This document shows positions 1 to 13,193 of a stretch of DNA of 64,000 nucleotides, one piece after another. Source of the stretch: Hybos culiciformis. Its lineage: Eukaryota > Arthropoda > Insecta > Diptera > Hybotidae. The notes below the pieces were generated by a model. The model worked only from the letters and a program-made list of their open reading frames with translations, was not told the DNA's origin and did no database searches. The stretch spans positions 33,490,861 to 33,554,860 of the forward strand of contig OZ023274.1 in assembly GCA_964007475.1 (NCBI GenBank), given 5' to 3'. The position numbers were made by a program, and so were the translations under genes. Position 1 is the first letter of the stretch. Each line of letters begins with the position of its first letter.

Positions 1-3000
1 AAAAAAATCTTTTATGTAATTTATAATTAAAGGCAATTTTCTCATTTTAATTATTAATAAGAATTACCATGTAATTAATGTTACTTTTATTCAAGTTTTA
101 TCACCTTTATGGCACATTTAACAATAATTAAAATATGTAATTCCAACAAAATTTGTATTATTATGATTTTGATTGTTTTGAATGTGTAAAATAATTGCCT
201 GAATATTTTTATCAGTCATATTTTAACTTTAACGAAACTATTAATTTAATAAGTGTGTTAGAAAGTTTTTTCTTCATTCGCAGAACTGTTTATATAATGG
301 TTAATATTTTATTTTTATTATGTTATTTGTTAATTAGTTGTCTATTGATTTACACATTCTAATGTATACCATACTTTTAATCAAGTATTCAATGTCATTC
401 ATTCTATTATAAGCTTTAATATCTAATTATTGAAATTTATAAAAAATTTCTGTTAAGAAAACAAGAAAAGTCAGAACCATTATAAAATAAAATACATATA
501 GTTTGCGAACCATTTAATATCAAGGTTTACCACATTGTTAAAATGAATGAACAAAATTATATTAATATCAAAATGATCTCGATTATTTAAAATAAATGAC
601 TATATAGCTTGTCGTAAAATGAAAAATTTGACAATTCAGGCATAAAATTATAATTTTTAAATAAATGTTCAACAAGACAGAAAAATATGTGTCCATATGT
701 TTCTTAATAATTAATAAAACCAAAAATATTACGTGTGTGCTCTTTCATAATGTCAAAAATTTAGAGATAAAATAAATTATTCTGTAAATACATTATTTTA
801 TGGTTACGACAAAAAGCCATTAAAAAGATTAAAATTTCATTTTTTTGTATCTTTGTATAAATCGAATGAGAGAAAACTTGAAATTTGTTATATTTTCTGT
901 TTGATGTATGCTTAAAAATAAAAACTTTTCTTCTTTGAAATGAGACGACACTGAATAGTGTTGCAATAAGTTTAGTTTTGTAGATTTTTCTAGGAAAATG
1001 ATAAAACGGCGAAAAGACATTTGGCCAATGTATCGCGCTAACTCTATACTCTACTTGATCCTTCTAAGTATATATACGATTTTTTCCCATTACCCCAATA
1101 AACTATCTATCATTTGACCTTAATTTAATAAAAATTTTTATATAAATTGAAATAATTAATTCTTAATAGTTCATTAACCCATTTCCCTTTAAGTTATTTA
1201 TTTTTTTTTTTTAAATATCACACTTACAAAAATTGAATTAAAAATATAATTCACGTTGATCTAAATTTATTTTGTTTTATTTTTAATTTCGAAAATATGT
1301 TGTTTCTTATTTTCGATTCATTTTCAGCAAAAAAAAAGGGAAAACAACTGGTCATTATGGGAGGAAAAACAAAAAAAGTTATTTATGAAAATTAGGAAAA
1401 TTTCTGTTAAGTAACACCCAAAACATTAAAATTTATCAGTAAATTTATTTTTAATTGTATAAGGAAAAAAAAAATGTATGTATATTATGTATTATACAAT
1501 AATGTACGTATATTATATATGAAGTATAATTTTGTTCTAAATTAAATAATAAAATTTATTTTAATTACGACTAGGAAGAGAATGTTGTTAAAAAGAAAAT
1601 TCTTGAAATATTTCGAACAAGATAAAAAAACAAATTACAAAAAAAAAAAAAAATAGATAAAAACATTTTTGTTGTAAAATTAATTTTCTCCATCCACAGT
1701 TTGTTTATCTTGAATTTTTTAAAACGATTTCCTTTTTTTTTTTTGGGAATATGTTTTTAATGAAAAAAACCAAATAATTAAGAATTGGTAGGAAGAAGTT
1801 TTTTGTTTTTTTTTTCTTAAAGGAAGAGAAACTTTTCCTTGCATTTATAAATTTCAGTTCATTAAGTTCAAGGATTATATAAATTTTTTTTTATAATTAT
1901 TATTTGAATTTAGTTTTCTTGATATAAAAATATGAAAAATTTTTGATAAGAGAAAAACTTCTTTTCTAAATCTTTCATATTGAAATAATAAATTCCGCGA
2001 GTACTTGTAGTCAACAATTTTACTGAATCTATTGCGGATTTAAAAAAAGAAAAGAAAACTTTTATGGTTTGGTTTTTAAAATAGTTAGCTTAACTAAATT
2101 AAATAAATAAATGTTAGTTCTTAGAATTAGATAATTTAGTTTTAAGATTGTGAATCACTAAATTTGTAATTTGATTGAATATAAGCAACTAGGCTTGGAC
2201 TGAAATATAATGAAAATAAAATAAGTATTATCAATAGAATTCAGATTTTTTTTGGTGTTAAATTCAAAAAAAATACATAATATGTTTTCCATTCAAATCT
2301 TAAAAAATATACATATTTCAATTTTTAAGACATTTATATTCAATTCATAAATAATATTTCCAATATAGTATAAAGTACATAAGTTCGGAAAAAATAAATA
2401 AAAATAAAATATTTAAAATAAAAATAAGTTTGAAAGGATAACAATAAGAAAAATTCTTTGATTTTGAAAAGAAAATATAAAAAATTTAAATGACAAGTAA
2501 AAAACAATTTTATTTAAAAATAAACTTTTTTTTATAGTTCCTAGATAATGTCGATATGATATTTCTTTTTAAATGTTTGCCATTCAAAAAATTCAAAATT
2601 TCTATTTTTAATGAATTTTTAGAATAAGCTTATTCTTCTTCTAGTTATTCAAATTCAACAAAAGAACTTATTCTGTTTTCATTTTTAAACAGAATTTTGA
2701 AATAAAAATAATAAATAAGTTAAAAAAATAAAATTACTTCATTTTCAAAACTTCAATTATTTTATATACCTACTCTCAAATTTTACAAAATTAACAAAAT
2801 TCTAATATTTTATTTTATCTTCGAAATTATTTTAATAATAACTTAAAATTTATTTCCATTATAAATTAATAAAATAATGAAAGGAAACAGAAAATAAATG
2901 AGGATTCCTTTAAAAGAAGAGTCTGTTACTTATTTAATAGCGCCCGAAATGAGAAAATTCTTTGGGTAAAAATAATAATAATAATAAAAAAAAAATAAAT

Positions 3001-3449
3001 AAATTTTGAAAATTTGTGTAATAATTTCTTCTTTTTTTTTCGAATAAAATTCCTTATTTTAACAGGAAATTTACAATATAAAACTTTTGCAAAAATATTT
3101 TTTTTTTTTTTTAAATTAATTTTTTTAAAGGACAAAACAAAAAAATGTGGAAAATTATATTAAGTTAAATAAAATAAAAAAAAGTTTACAAAAATGGCAA
3201 AAACAAAAAAAAAACATTATTACTATAAATATTTTATTTATATTATGAACAAGAACTAAATATTTAATTTATTTTATTTGGCAAAATGACCAAAAAAAAT
3301 TAAATTGTTTTCTTTAGTACAAAAGCAAAATGATTTAGAAGTTCAAAAATAAATATATGTACTGTCTTAATTGTAGGTAAAGTTTGAATATAGAAAATTT
3401 TTCTTACAAAAGTTTATCGCAAACTTAACTAATTTATAATGGAAACAGA
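1..3449. other. A+T-rich non-coding stretch
   Basis: Only low-complexity A+T-rich sequence with poly-A and poly-T runs is visible. Frames at 829-1020 and 2926-3135 (minus) have Lys/Phe/Ile composition expected by chance. I see no exon, RNA gene or terminal repeats. Confidence 0.6.
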
Positions 3450-4274
3450 GTTGAGTTTAACGCTTCTAAAACGCAATGCTGCCTTATTTCTAGAAAGCTG
3501 TCAACTTTCGAACCCCAACTTTCTTTTCAAGGCGAGAGTATTGGAAAATCTGGAAACCTTGACATTTTAGGTTCGAAAATAACCAGCGATCTGACCTGGA
3601 AAATTCATATTTTCCAAACAGCAAAAAACGCAGCTAAATGTCTAGGTTTTCTACAAAGATGTAAACAATAATTTTCCCCCTCTGATCTCTTAAATATTTA
3701 CAAATCCTACATACGACCGAAATTAGAATATAATTCACAAATATGGGCTGGTGCTCCTAAAACTCATCTTGATTAACTGGACAAAGTTCAGAGGAGAACT
3801 ATTAGATTGATCAACGATCAACAAACCACCAGCTTTTTGACATCACTCAATCACCGTCACAATGTAGGTTCACTTTCAATTTTCTATAAACACCTTGTTG
3901 AAACGGATACGTGTTCCCTGGAAGTAAAGGCTCTACTTCCTTCACTTCAAGTATTTTCACGACAAACACGTATCGCTTCAACGTCACACCCATATTTCGT
4001 CAAAATTCCCAGATGTGATAGAACGAGCTTTGGAGATTCGTTTTGAATTCGCACCTCGAGAATGTGGAATGCTCTCCCTTCAAAATTGTTCCCTACAGCT
4101 GCCGGACGTTTTATTTACGACTTGCGCCGCTTTAAGAAGAATGTAAATGATTACCTACTGACTGTCCCACTTTTTAATCCCGTCTAAACTTCCTGTCCCC
4201 ATTATCAAATCCATACTTCTTTAAGTATAAAAGGTATCCCACCTAGTGATTTGGTTACTTTAATAAAAAAAAAA
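3450..4274 (+). pseudogene. 5'-truncated Jockey-like non-LTR retrotransposon, reverse transcriptase C-terminal part
   Basis: One continuous frame from 3450 to the stop at 4185-4187 (246 codons) encodes the end of a non-LTR reverse transcriptase and its C-terminal tail. Recognisable segments in order are FNASKTQCCLIS, LGSKITSDLTWKIH, LLNIYKSYIRPKLEY, SQIWAGAPKTHLD, LDKVQRRTIRLI and RTSRMWNALPSKLFP. All are typical of the region after the catalytic FADD box in Jockey/CR1-type elements; the catalytic box itself is absent. Three in-frame stops (TAA 3669, TAA 3774, TGA 4044) break the frame, but I see no frameshift. A short 3' UTR ends in AATAAA followed by an A run at about 4264-4274, consistent with target-primed insertion and 5' truncation. 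It is a dead copy. Confidence 0.85.
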
Positions 4275-7200
4275 CTTAGTCGAACCTCAGGTAGGCTTAA
4301 CAATTTTCACACGTTATTTCAGTGAATTAAATTTGCTAACGAATTTGTATAGGACGTCTTCGGAACACCCAAACTTGGTTTTTACTCCAAGGCAGTGTAA
4401 AGTTGACATATTATTTTTATTCTGCAACTTTGGTTTTTATATATAAGTTACAACAAGTTAAATTTTAAAAGAGGAATTTTTAAATATTATATGTTCAGAA
4501 ATATACAATTCTCACTTAAATTTAATTAAAGTAGTTTTGCAGGATTGATATTAAAATCGAAAGAAAAATTATAATTATTTATAAAAATTAGTATTATATG
4601 AAATATATAATACTTTTAAGATGCTTTTTATGTAAATTCTGTAAAAACATTTCTATATTATCCCAATGAAAATACTTTGGAGACATTGGAACATTTAGAA
4701 AAAAAAAGTATGTATTAAAAGATTTTATTATTTCTTCATTGCGCTTGATTTAACGATTAGAACCTTGAACTTATGAATAACAAATAATATTAGTATACAA
4801 TATATGTTATGTATGTATGTTATAAAAAAAAAAAGAGGAATTTTATTAAATCCGAAAAAAATAAACCGAAAAATCAAATTTTTTATTTCCGTTCAACATT
4901 TTCTTTGGAGAACTTTTTTTTTTTTAAAGTGTAGTATTTTACAATACGTGTATTCAAAATTAGAAACCTTGAATTTTACTTGAATTCCAAATAGAGTATT
5001 ATAAAAAAAAAAAATTTTTTTCTTCTCAAACAAAAAAACAAATTTTATGCTAAAAAAAATAAAATAAAATGGATAACATTTTATTGCCAAGGGACTAACA
5101 CTGTGATCAGTAAAAGCAATAAATTTTTATATAAAGATATTTTTATATGATGTTAAAAAAAAAAAACAAATTTTTTTCTTTCCACTTCTTTATCAAAAGT
5201 TAAATATTGATTCGAAAAAAAAAATTAAGAATTTTTATTTTTCGAGAAATTTCCCGCTTAAATAAATTTACAATTTTTAAGATAAAAAAAAAATTGTTTT
5301 CCCCAATTACACTTCAATTATGCAACTTAAAACAGAAAATAAATATTTATTTCTAATATAATTATATATGTTTTTTTATGAATCTCTCGAAAAACTAACG
5401 CAAAAAAAAAATAATAAAAATATTTTATTTAAAAATTTGGAACATTTACAAAGAATTCCGCCAAATTATTTCTATTCAGCTTAGTCATAATTTTTTTTTT
5501 TTTTTGTTTTTGCAAGATTTTGAAAAAATAAAAAAAACATTTATTTATTGGAATATTTTAAAATTAGAAAATCAAAAAAAACAAAATTTTTTTGGTCGTT
5601 TTTATTTATTGGCAACAAGAAAATTTAAGTTTTTTATGGTCGGTTGAGAATTAAAGTCACTTGTTTTGAAGCTAAAAAGGCCTAGCAAACATTTGTTCTA
5701 CTCTATTTAAGATGACAACAATAAATATCACCTGATTTCAGTAATTCATACGGATTCTACTAAATAGAACATTTATTTGCCATTTTCATTTTCGTAATTT
5801 GAAAATTTTTTATATCTAATTATTTTTAAAATTAAAAACTGTTGCTATATTTGTAGAAATTTTTGGTTACAGGTATCTATTGTTCATTGGATGAATTATG
5901 ATTGAATAACTTGTGATTGGTTGAATTATTCAATCAGGACTAATTAAATACCAACATTTTTTTGCAACTTTCAGTTACGACATTATATATTATTAGAAGA
6001 AATAATTTCACTTTTCTATTTACACAGGGATATACCTTGAGAAGTTAAAAAAAAAACTAACAAAATTTTCTTCAACATATATATGAAAAAAAAAAAAAAA
6101 AAACCCTGACCTTCTCGAAACATATTAATTTTTTTTAATACATTCATAAAATTTTGTTAATCTTATTTAGCATAACTTTTATTTACAGGATTTTATGTGA
6201 AGTGTGTATCATAAAAATAAAATTGATCGAAATCACTGATTTATTTTTGGAGGAGAAAAAATTAAAAAAATAAATAAATAAACATACAAATATTTATTTT
6301 TGCATTCACGATTTTCCCGCATTAAAAATTTCTTATTCATAAATTTGCAAATGACGCTTTCGCTTTTACGTAAAATTGATCAATTAGCAATAAAAATGAA
6401 TTACTTAATTTTGTGAGAAAGTGCGGTTTAATGACATGTGAATAATTTTCTAAAATTAAATTATATACAAATATTTGGAATAATATTTTTTTTGTTTGTT
6501 TTATTGAGCAATTAAAGTCAAATTTTTATAATTTTATTCTATTAAGAAATAATTTATATGTCTGGTCCAGTCTTCTGCTCACTGAGTGTATATATAAAAG
6601 GAAAAGGTAAAAAATCCTGGATTTGAGCAAATAGGATTTTATTAGAGAAGAACATACACATAATGAGTATTTCGAAAATTCGTGGAAGAGTCTATAAACG
6701 TAATCAATCAAGAACTACGACGAGTACATAAATTCAAGACATTGATTTAGTAACAAATTGAGTAAAATTGGTATAAAATTTTTAAACTGATTGAGTCATT
6801 TGTTTCCTGAAAATAAACAGTATATACCTACCTACTTATTTTGAATTTATAATTTATTATAGTAAATTTAAATAATAATAATATGTATTATTATTCGTCA
6901 ATAAATAAAGTTGTTTTTATTATGAAACTTTCTCCGCCAAAAAAAAATACATATTTTTTTTATTTTTTTTTGAAGAATTTAAAAAAGAATCTATTGTACC
7001 TACAACATTTAATAATGTTTTTAAAAAATTGCGTTCATTTATCTAGATTAATAAAATTAAAAATTTATACATTTTTCGCATATTTTCTAAAAGATTCTAA
7101 TTTTAAGCAATTTCTTTTTACTCAGAAAATAAAAATTAGCAATATTTAAATACTTGCAACAAATGGTGAAAAATCAGAAATTTTAACTTACATTCTACTT

Positions 7201-9772
7201 ATTGAAGCAATGGTAGAAGGAATAATGTAAGTTATGTTGAGGGATATAACTTAAGTTGGGTGTGGAATCATTGTATATTAATTGTCTGAAATGTTTGAAG
7301 TTTGGACTTATAAAAAATTCATATGAAATAAAAATTTTATAAAAAAAAATAAAAATTAAAAAGAAAGTTGAGAAACCAAACATTTTTCTAACTACATTCA
7401 TAGCTTGTGGGATGATGGATTAATTATTTTTTTCTTCTTTGGGGAAAATTTAAGAAAATTTTTGAATATTATTTTCATTTATTAACATTCAGCTGTACGC
7501 AGTATAAGTATATAATGTTATTTTTTTATATAGTAAACATAAAAGAAAAAAAAAATAAACCTCAAAATAATCAAATTTAAATTTTTGTATTTTTTATCAA
7601 CATGAGAAGCAATATTTTGAAGCTCGAAGGCTTTAAACTTCTAACAAAAAACGGAACACAATTGAAATTAGATATAAAATTTGTGAAAATTTATTAAATT
7701 AAAAATGCTTTCATACCTTTTATAAGTTTGCGATTTTTTGTTTTTGCAAAATTTGTTTGTATAACAAAAATGTAGTCAAAAGAATGTGTTTTTTTTTTTT
7801 TTTTTTCAAAAATATTTCAATTTTTGAAAGCAAGGTTAAGTTCATTAAAATTCTTTAAATATAAAACACAAAAATAAAAATAGATTTTTCACAAAAAATA
7901 TATCGTAAAGAAATTAAGTATAAATATCTATTATTAAAATTTATGATGTTTTTGTATTTTTTTTTTTAATGAATGCGTAAAAATTGTAATTAAAATATAA
8001 AATATTATGAATATATGAATTCCCCTTTTTGGGGTAAATGAAAAAAATTTGGCCTTATTGCGCCAATATACCTATATAATGTGTATAAGTAAGTATAGTA
8101 TATGATAGAAAGAACTTGAAATGTTTTAAATTCTCAAAGCTTTCTGGTTGGCATAATGTCCTCCATAGGTATTAAGATTTTTTTTTTTATAGCATACTGT
8201 ATTATTAGACGGTCTTTAAGTTAAATGAATATCTATACTGCAATGGTAGTTTAGAAGAGTAGTATTTTATTTAAGGATTTGTACTTTTAAATGATTAAAT
8301 TACAATATATGTGTACATACGAATAATATATAATACGTTATATAAACATAAAAGAAAAATTATATATGAAAAGTTCATTCGCATATTGTTGCGTTAAACC
8401 AAGAATAAGAAACTGTAGACCTCTTAATTAAAGTATGAAGCCTGGTTGCCGAATGCCAAATTCTAAAAACATCCTGCGCGTCAAAAATGAGACAGAAACG
8501 ATAACGATTTATATTAATTTATTCTATTCAATTAAATTAACTCAGTATTAGCAAAATTTATCATAATATTGATTGATGTGACACTTTCTCTGTTATCCTT
8601 TATCAAATCATTTTTGACTCCTTGTTAAATATGTAGCCTTACTAATTTTTGGATTAAATTAATTTTCCAACGTTATTATTATAAAAAAGTAAAATCAAAG
8701 ATTTACGTACTTCGTGAAAATTCAATGAATTAAAATTTATTTTTTTTAAAGAATTAAAAATATTTTAAATTTAAATTCCAACTTCTGTTATTTTTTTTGC
8801 AATTTTCTACGTGAGTAATAAATTAAATGGTAAAAATATTTTTTGTTTTTTTGCAAATTTAATTAAATTTTAATGTGGTTTAATTTATTATTCAATTTAT
8901 TAATAATATACTTGAAATTAAATAAAATTCAGTTAAAGCAAAAATAAAAGCTTCAACCCCATTTATTTCAAAATTAATTGTATTATCCTTGATATTAAGT
9001 GGGATACATTATTTTCAGGGTATCTATTTTGGCATAAAAACTGATATTTAATTAGCATATTATTGAAACTACTTATGGAAATATATAATAAGCTGAATTT
9101 TGAATATGAAATCTTTTTTTCGTAATTTAGACATAGTCAAGCGTACAATAAATTTAGACTTAATTACATTGTTATTTAATTTACCTAATGTTAATCTAAT
9201 TTTTACTTGCCATACTTGTCATGATATAATACAAGCAAGTTAGAACTGCTTAATTTAAATTGAATTTTTATTTATTTCAAACGTTTCCACGACCAAAGGA
9301 AAACAATTCACTACCAATTTTGATTAATGAACACGCATTATTAAATTGTGGTTCAAATAATTTAATTATAACATTGTTTTTTTTTAATTCTTTAACAACA
9401 AAGTGGTTAATTGACTTTTAATTGTAGCGATATTAATGAAACATCAAAAATGTCAAAAAAATTATTTTTAATTAATTTTATTATAAAAAAAAAAAAAAAA
9501 TTATAATATTTAACTTAAATTAAATTTTCTTTAAATTTCTCTAACAGAAAATTCTAAATGAAATATTTCTTGGAAAAATGAAAAAAAAAGTGTTATGAAC
9601 ATTAGGAGAAAGATAATTTTTCATTATCACTCATGTGATTTTAAGGAAGTTTTTCGTGTGGAAAATGAGTTTTTCTGATTTCGAAACATATACATACTTC
9701 ATACTATATAAGTTTATATATTTTTTCTTATCTTTAAGTTACCATGAAAGCGTGATTTCATGTAATGAATGT
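4275..9772. other. A+T-rich non-coding stretch
   Basis: No supportable gene. Several frames of 60-90 codons (for example 6883-7149 plus and 7195-7401 minus) are biased to Phe, Leu, Lys and Ile as chance dictates. A few less A+T-rich patches (8440-8500) show no recognisable motif. Confidence 0.6.
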
Positions 9773-9776
9773 TATA

Positions 9777-10167
9777 CCTTGTTCGCACTTCAACATTTAT
9801 CCGGATAAATAAGTGGAAATTTCCACTTTCTGAAACTACCGTTCGCACTTGAGAAGTGGAAAAAATTTGACAATTCTAGAAAAAACATAAATAATAAAAA
9901 CAAACACCTATCTGTTACTTTAAAAAAAATTTAAAATTTTGAAATTAAATTTCACTTTTTTTTGTTGGTTTTCATTTTTTTGACATTTTGACACAAAATA
10001 AACGGTGCCAACCGTACCAAAACTAGCAAAAAGTAGCTAAAAGGAACTAGCTAAGTGGAAAAAAGAACTGGAAATTAAAGTATCCGGAAAAAATTTTTGT
10101 ATGATAATATCCACAAAGTTTCCGGAAAAATCGTAATATCCGGAAAAATATTGAAGTGCGAACAAGA
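9777..10167. mobile_element. 391-bp non-autonomous TIR element (MITE)
   Basis: The ends are near-perfect inverted repeats of about 30 bp: the left begins CTTGTTCGCACTTCAACAT and the right ends TTGAAGTGCGAACAAG. Flanking TATA at 9773-9776 and 10168-10171 may be the target duplication. The interior has no coding capacity. It contains several shorter copies of the CCGGAAAAAT and AAGTGGAAA motifs, plus a partial internal copy of the terminus (GTTCGCACTTGAGAAGTGG near 9841). Superfamily not assigned. Confidence 0.75.
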
Positions 10168-10984
10168 TATAATTCCAATATTTTTGATAAACATATTAAC
10201 ATTATACAGTAATAATAAATTCTTAATTCTAGCCCGAAGCGCCAAAGAATAAATGAGAATAATCAAGCCAAAGAATAAATGACTATATTATTACAGTATA
10301 AGGGCCACAGGATCGTTTGAGCTTTAAATCAAGAAATGTAGAGAAAAATTTATTTTAAAACGATACACTGTTATTTATTTAATATATATAGTACTTTATT
10401 TGAATAGATATTTATGTTTATGAAGATATTTCTCTCAATATTCTTAAAAATTAATAGTTCAAGTTTAGATATTTTTTTTTAGAAAGTTTTTATTGCGTAT
10501 CATGCGAATATTTACAGCGCATATTATTTTGAGCTTTGGATGTTAAAAAATATTTTTTAGGTTGCAGATGAAAACAAATTAAGTTGTTTTGTTTTTAGTT
10601 TTTTAAATGATTTTTTTTTTCAAGAATCTTATTATTATATATTTTCTTCTTTTTTTTTTGCAAAGAAATTTCTTTGTCGTCGATTTTCATAAATTTTCAT
10701 AAATATTGACCTTGAAATTTTTTGAAAATATTTTCATTTTGCTTGCTTTTTTTTTTTTTTTGTTAATTTTTTAAAACAAATTAATTTTTTTGGACGGAAA
10801 TTAATGTGTAATGTAAGAATTTTTGAAAACAAAATAATTCTTGTTATAAAAAAGCATATAAAGCAATATACATTGTGTATAATAACATATAGAAAGTATG
10901 TTAATGCATTTTTATTGATTTTCTTTATGTTTTGACTCCTTATAAATATAGCACGGAGAAAGAAAATATAATTTAAGTATAAGC

Positions 10985-11190
10985 ATAGATTGAGAATACA
11001 CATAGATTGTTAGTTTCATACAACATTATTTTTGGTATTTTTATGTGAATGTTTAGTAAAACAAAATAAAATACGTGATAATTATCAATATATGAAAAGA
11101 ATTTTATTTAGTTTTACTAACACCTTCACATAAAGATACCAAAAAAAAATGATGTATGAAGCTAACAATCTTTGTGTATTCTTAATCTTC
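10985..11190. repeat. Long inverted repeat, about 85-bp arms and 30-nt loop
   Basis: The left arm (about 10985-11071) and right arm (about 11102-11190) are reverse complements with a modest number of mismatches and small indels. Matching blocks include GAATACACA, GATTGTTAG, TTCATACA, TTTATGTGAA and TTAGTAAAAC. A transcript from either strand would fold into a long hairpin. There is no reading frame of note; a chance minus-strand frame overlaps only the left arm. It could be a fold-back mobile element or a hairpin-RNA locus. Confidence 0.75.
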
Positions 11191-12973
11191 TGTGGTATTA
11201 GATAATAAAATATAGACATAATATATACTCCAAACAAGGCAATTTTAAGGATTTTTCAATAAAGAAACGTTTTTGAAATTGTTTCAGTAAAATAATTAAT
11301 TGAAGCAAATTAAAAAAAAATGCAATGAACTAAAGTAACTATAGTAGATGTACAATTTATTTGATACTCACAAGTCACAAGTATGTAATTAATCAAAAAT
11401 TGTCGTATAAGTTAGTTTTTAAGATTTAAAAGGATCAAATTTATCGACAAATAACTAACATGAATTTATGAAATTTTATTAATATTAATTTTGTGAATTG
11501 TGAATACATTCTATTTGAAAACAAAATAGTATATAATAAATAAAAATAATAAATTTGAATGCCACAAAAGAAAATATAAGTGACTTAATGTGACTAATGT
11601 TAGTCTCAATCTAATTTGAATTTTTTTTTGTTTTAATTGATGCCAATAATACGTAGTTGTCGCTATCAGTTGCGCAACAAATAAAGAATATTGATTTTGT
11701 ATTGATGTGAATTATAAAATGATATAATCAAAAAATTGTGGATAAAATTATCAATTCCGATTTAATTATTTCTGCGAAACTATTCTTCCACACTTCTTCA
11801 CAATAAAAATTTTGAAAAAAAAGAGTCTGAAACAGTTTCCATCGTTTTTGTCTAGTCAAATGGCAATAAAAATTATAGAATATTTTTCTTAATATTTATT
11901 TATATTTAGTACATAAAAAAAACTATTTTGTATGACTTTGGTGAAATTACTTAACTTTTTTTATTTTTTTGGTAATTTAGATAATAAAAACCAAGAAATC
12001 TTTTTATGGTTTTTGCACATATACTATACATAACTATATGTATAAAAAAACATAATAAATAGTTTCTAGAAATTAACTTAAATAAATTCCAGACATCACC
12101 ACTTTAAGTATTTTTTTTTATTTATATTTATTTTTATTTAAGTAGATAATACTCTTGAGAAAAAAAAGTTTTGAGGATAAGAGAAGAGGATTTTTTTTTT
12201 ATGGAAAAAGTTTAGCAAAGAAAATTCTTCTATAAAAAAAATATTTCTTCTTTAAATAAAAATCTTTTACAATATAAAAAATTTCTTTATCAGAAATTTA
12301 GATACAAAAAAAATTTAAGCAATTAATTCTAATAAATAAATTGTTTTAGATATTTAGAAAAAAAAAATAGTTGGAGGGAATTCCAAAAACTGCGAACAAT
12401 CGTCAGTCAAAACCATTTTCAGATTACAATTTTTGAGTTCTCGTTTTCTAATTATCCTATGTGAATAAAAAAACCCATGAATATAAATCTATAAAATCAT
12501 TTTCAAAATATTAAAGTTAAAAACAGAAACTTAATTATTTTTCAATTATTTCAATGTTTATTTTTTTTTGAAATACAAAATAATTCTGATCCTTTATTTT
12601 CTGTATGATGATATTAAAAAAAAAAAAAAACTGACATATCTGTAACAATGTTGAACCTGACATTCTTTTTTATTTTGAAAAGTTACGTAAATTTCTTTAT
12701 ATCAAAATAAAAAAAATAAAAAATACAAATAACTATGATATAGTTCCTTGAACAAAAATTTTTCACAAAAAGGAAAACAGGAAAATACCTAAACAATTTT
12801 AGAAAACATTTTTTAAATGAAAACGTCTCTGGATGTAAGTCGCATGCACATATATAATAATACATAATTTCTTTTTTGAATTAAAATTATATACTATCTA
12901 TATAGTTTTTCTTTATAGTTTTTCTTTATAATTTTTCTACGAAATTTATATAAAAAATGTTTTTTTTTATTAC
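11191..12973. other. A+T-rich, probably intronic
   Basis: Nothing coding is seen. Apart from the 13-bp tandem repeat, it is low-complexity sequence downstream (minus strand) of the recursive splice site at 13015. Confidence 0.55.
12901..12938 (+). repeat. 13-bp tandem repeat, three units
   Basis: TATAGTTTTTCTT is repeated with starts at 12901, 12914 and 12927; the last unit has one change. It lies just downstream of the recursive splice site on the minus strand. Confidence 0.75.
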
Positions 12974-13015
12974 CATATTTGAATACTAATTTTCTTTCTG
13001 TGTATACATGCTTAC
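12974..13015 (-). other. Candidate 42-nt recursive-splicing exon
   Basis: Downstream of the AG|GTAAGC junction on the minus strand a second donor, ATATG|GTAATA (GT at 12973-12972), would define a 42-nt mini-exon. In known recursive splicing, such a downstream donor lets the site be recognised by exon definition before the internal donor is used. This donor is weaker than consensus, so the boundary is tentative. Confidence 0.35.
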
Positions 13016-13040
13016 CTGAAAATAAAAGAGAAAAAAAAAT
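12996..13040 (-). promoter_or_regulatory. Recursive (ratchet) splice site, minus strand
   Basis: The minus strand reads a long pyrimidine tract, then TTTTATTTTCAG|GTAAGCATG, with the AG at 13017-13016 and the GT at 13015-13014. A full 3' splice site fused to a full 5' splice site is the signature of recursive splicing, by which Drosophila removes very long introns in steps and leaves no exon sequence in the mRNA. It lies about 29 kb downstream of the donor at 42087 on the same strand. This is assignment by motif only; RNA data would be needed to confirm use. Confidence 0.6.
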
Positions 13041-13193
13041 TAAGTTAGTTATATTTATAAAAAAAATGTTTAATAAAATAAAAGTTAAAGTTTTCTTGAA
13101 AGAAAATATATAGTTAAATGCAAGTCAGGCAGACTTGAGGCTTATTACATTTTTTAAAGTATATACATATGTTCTTCTATTGTATCCTCCACC

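Noticed and set aside
3360..3385. Plus-strand TTGTAG|GTAAAG as a double splice site
   Set aside because: It lacks a pyrimidine tract and has a poor donor; such matches are expected by chance in this composition.
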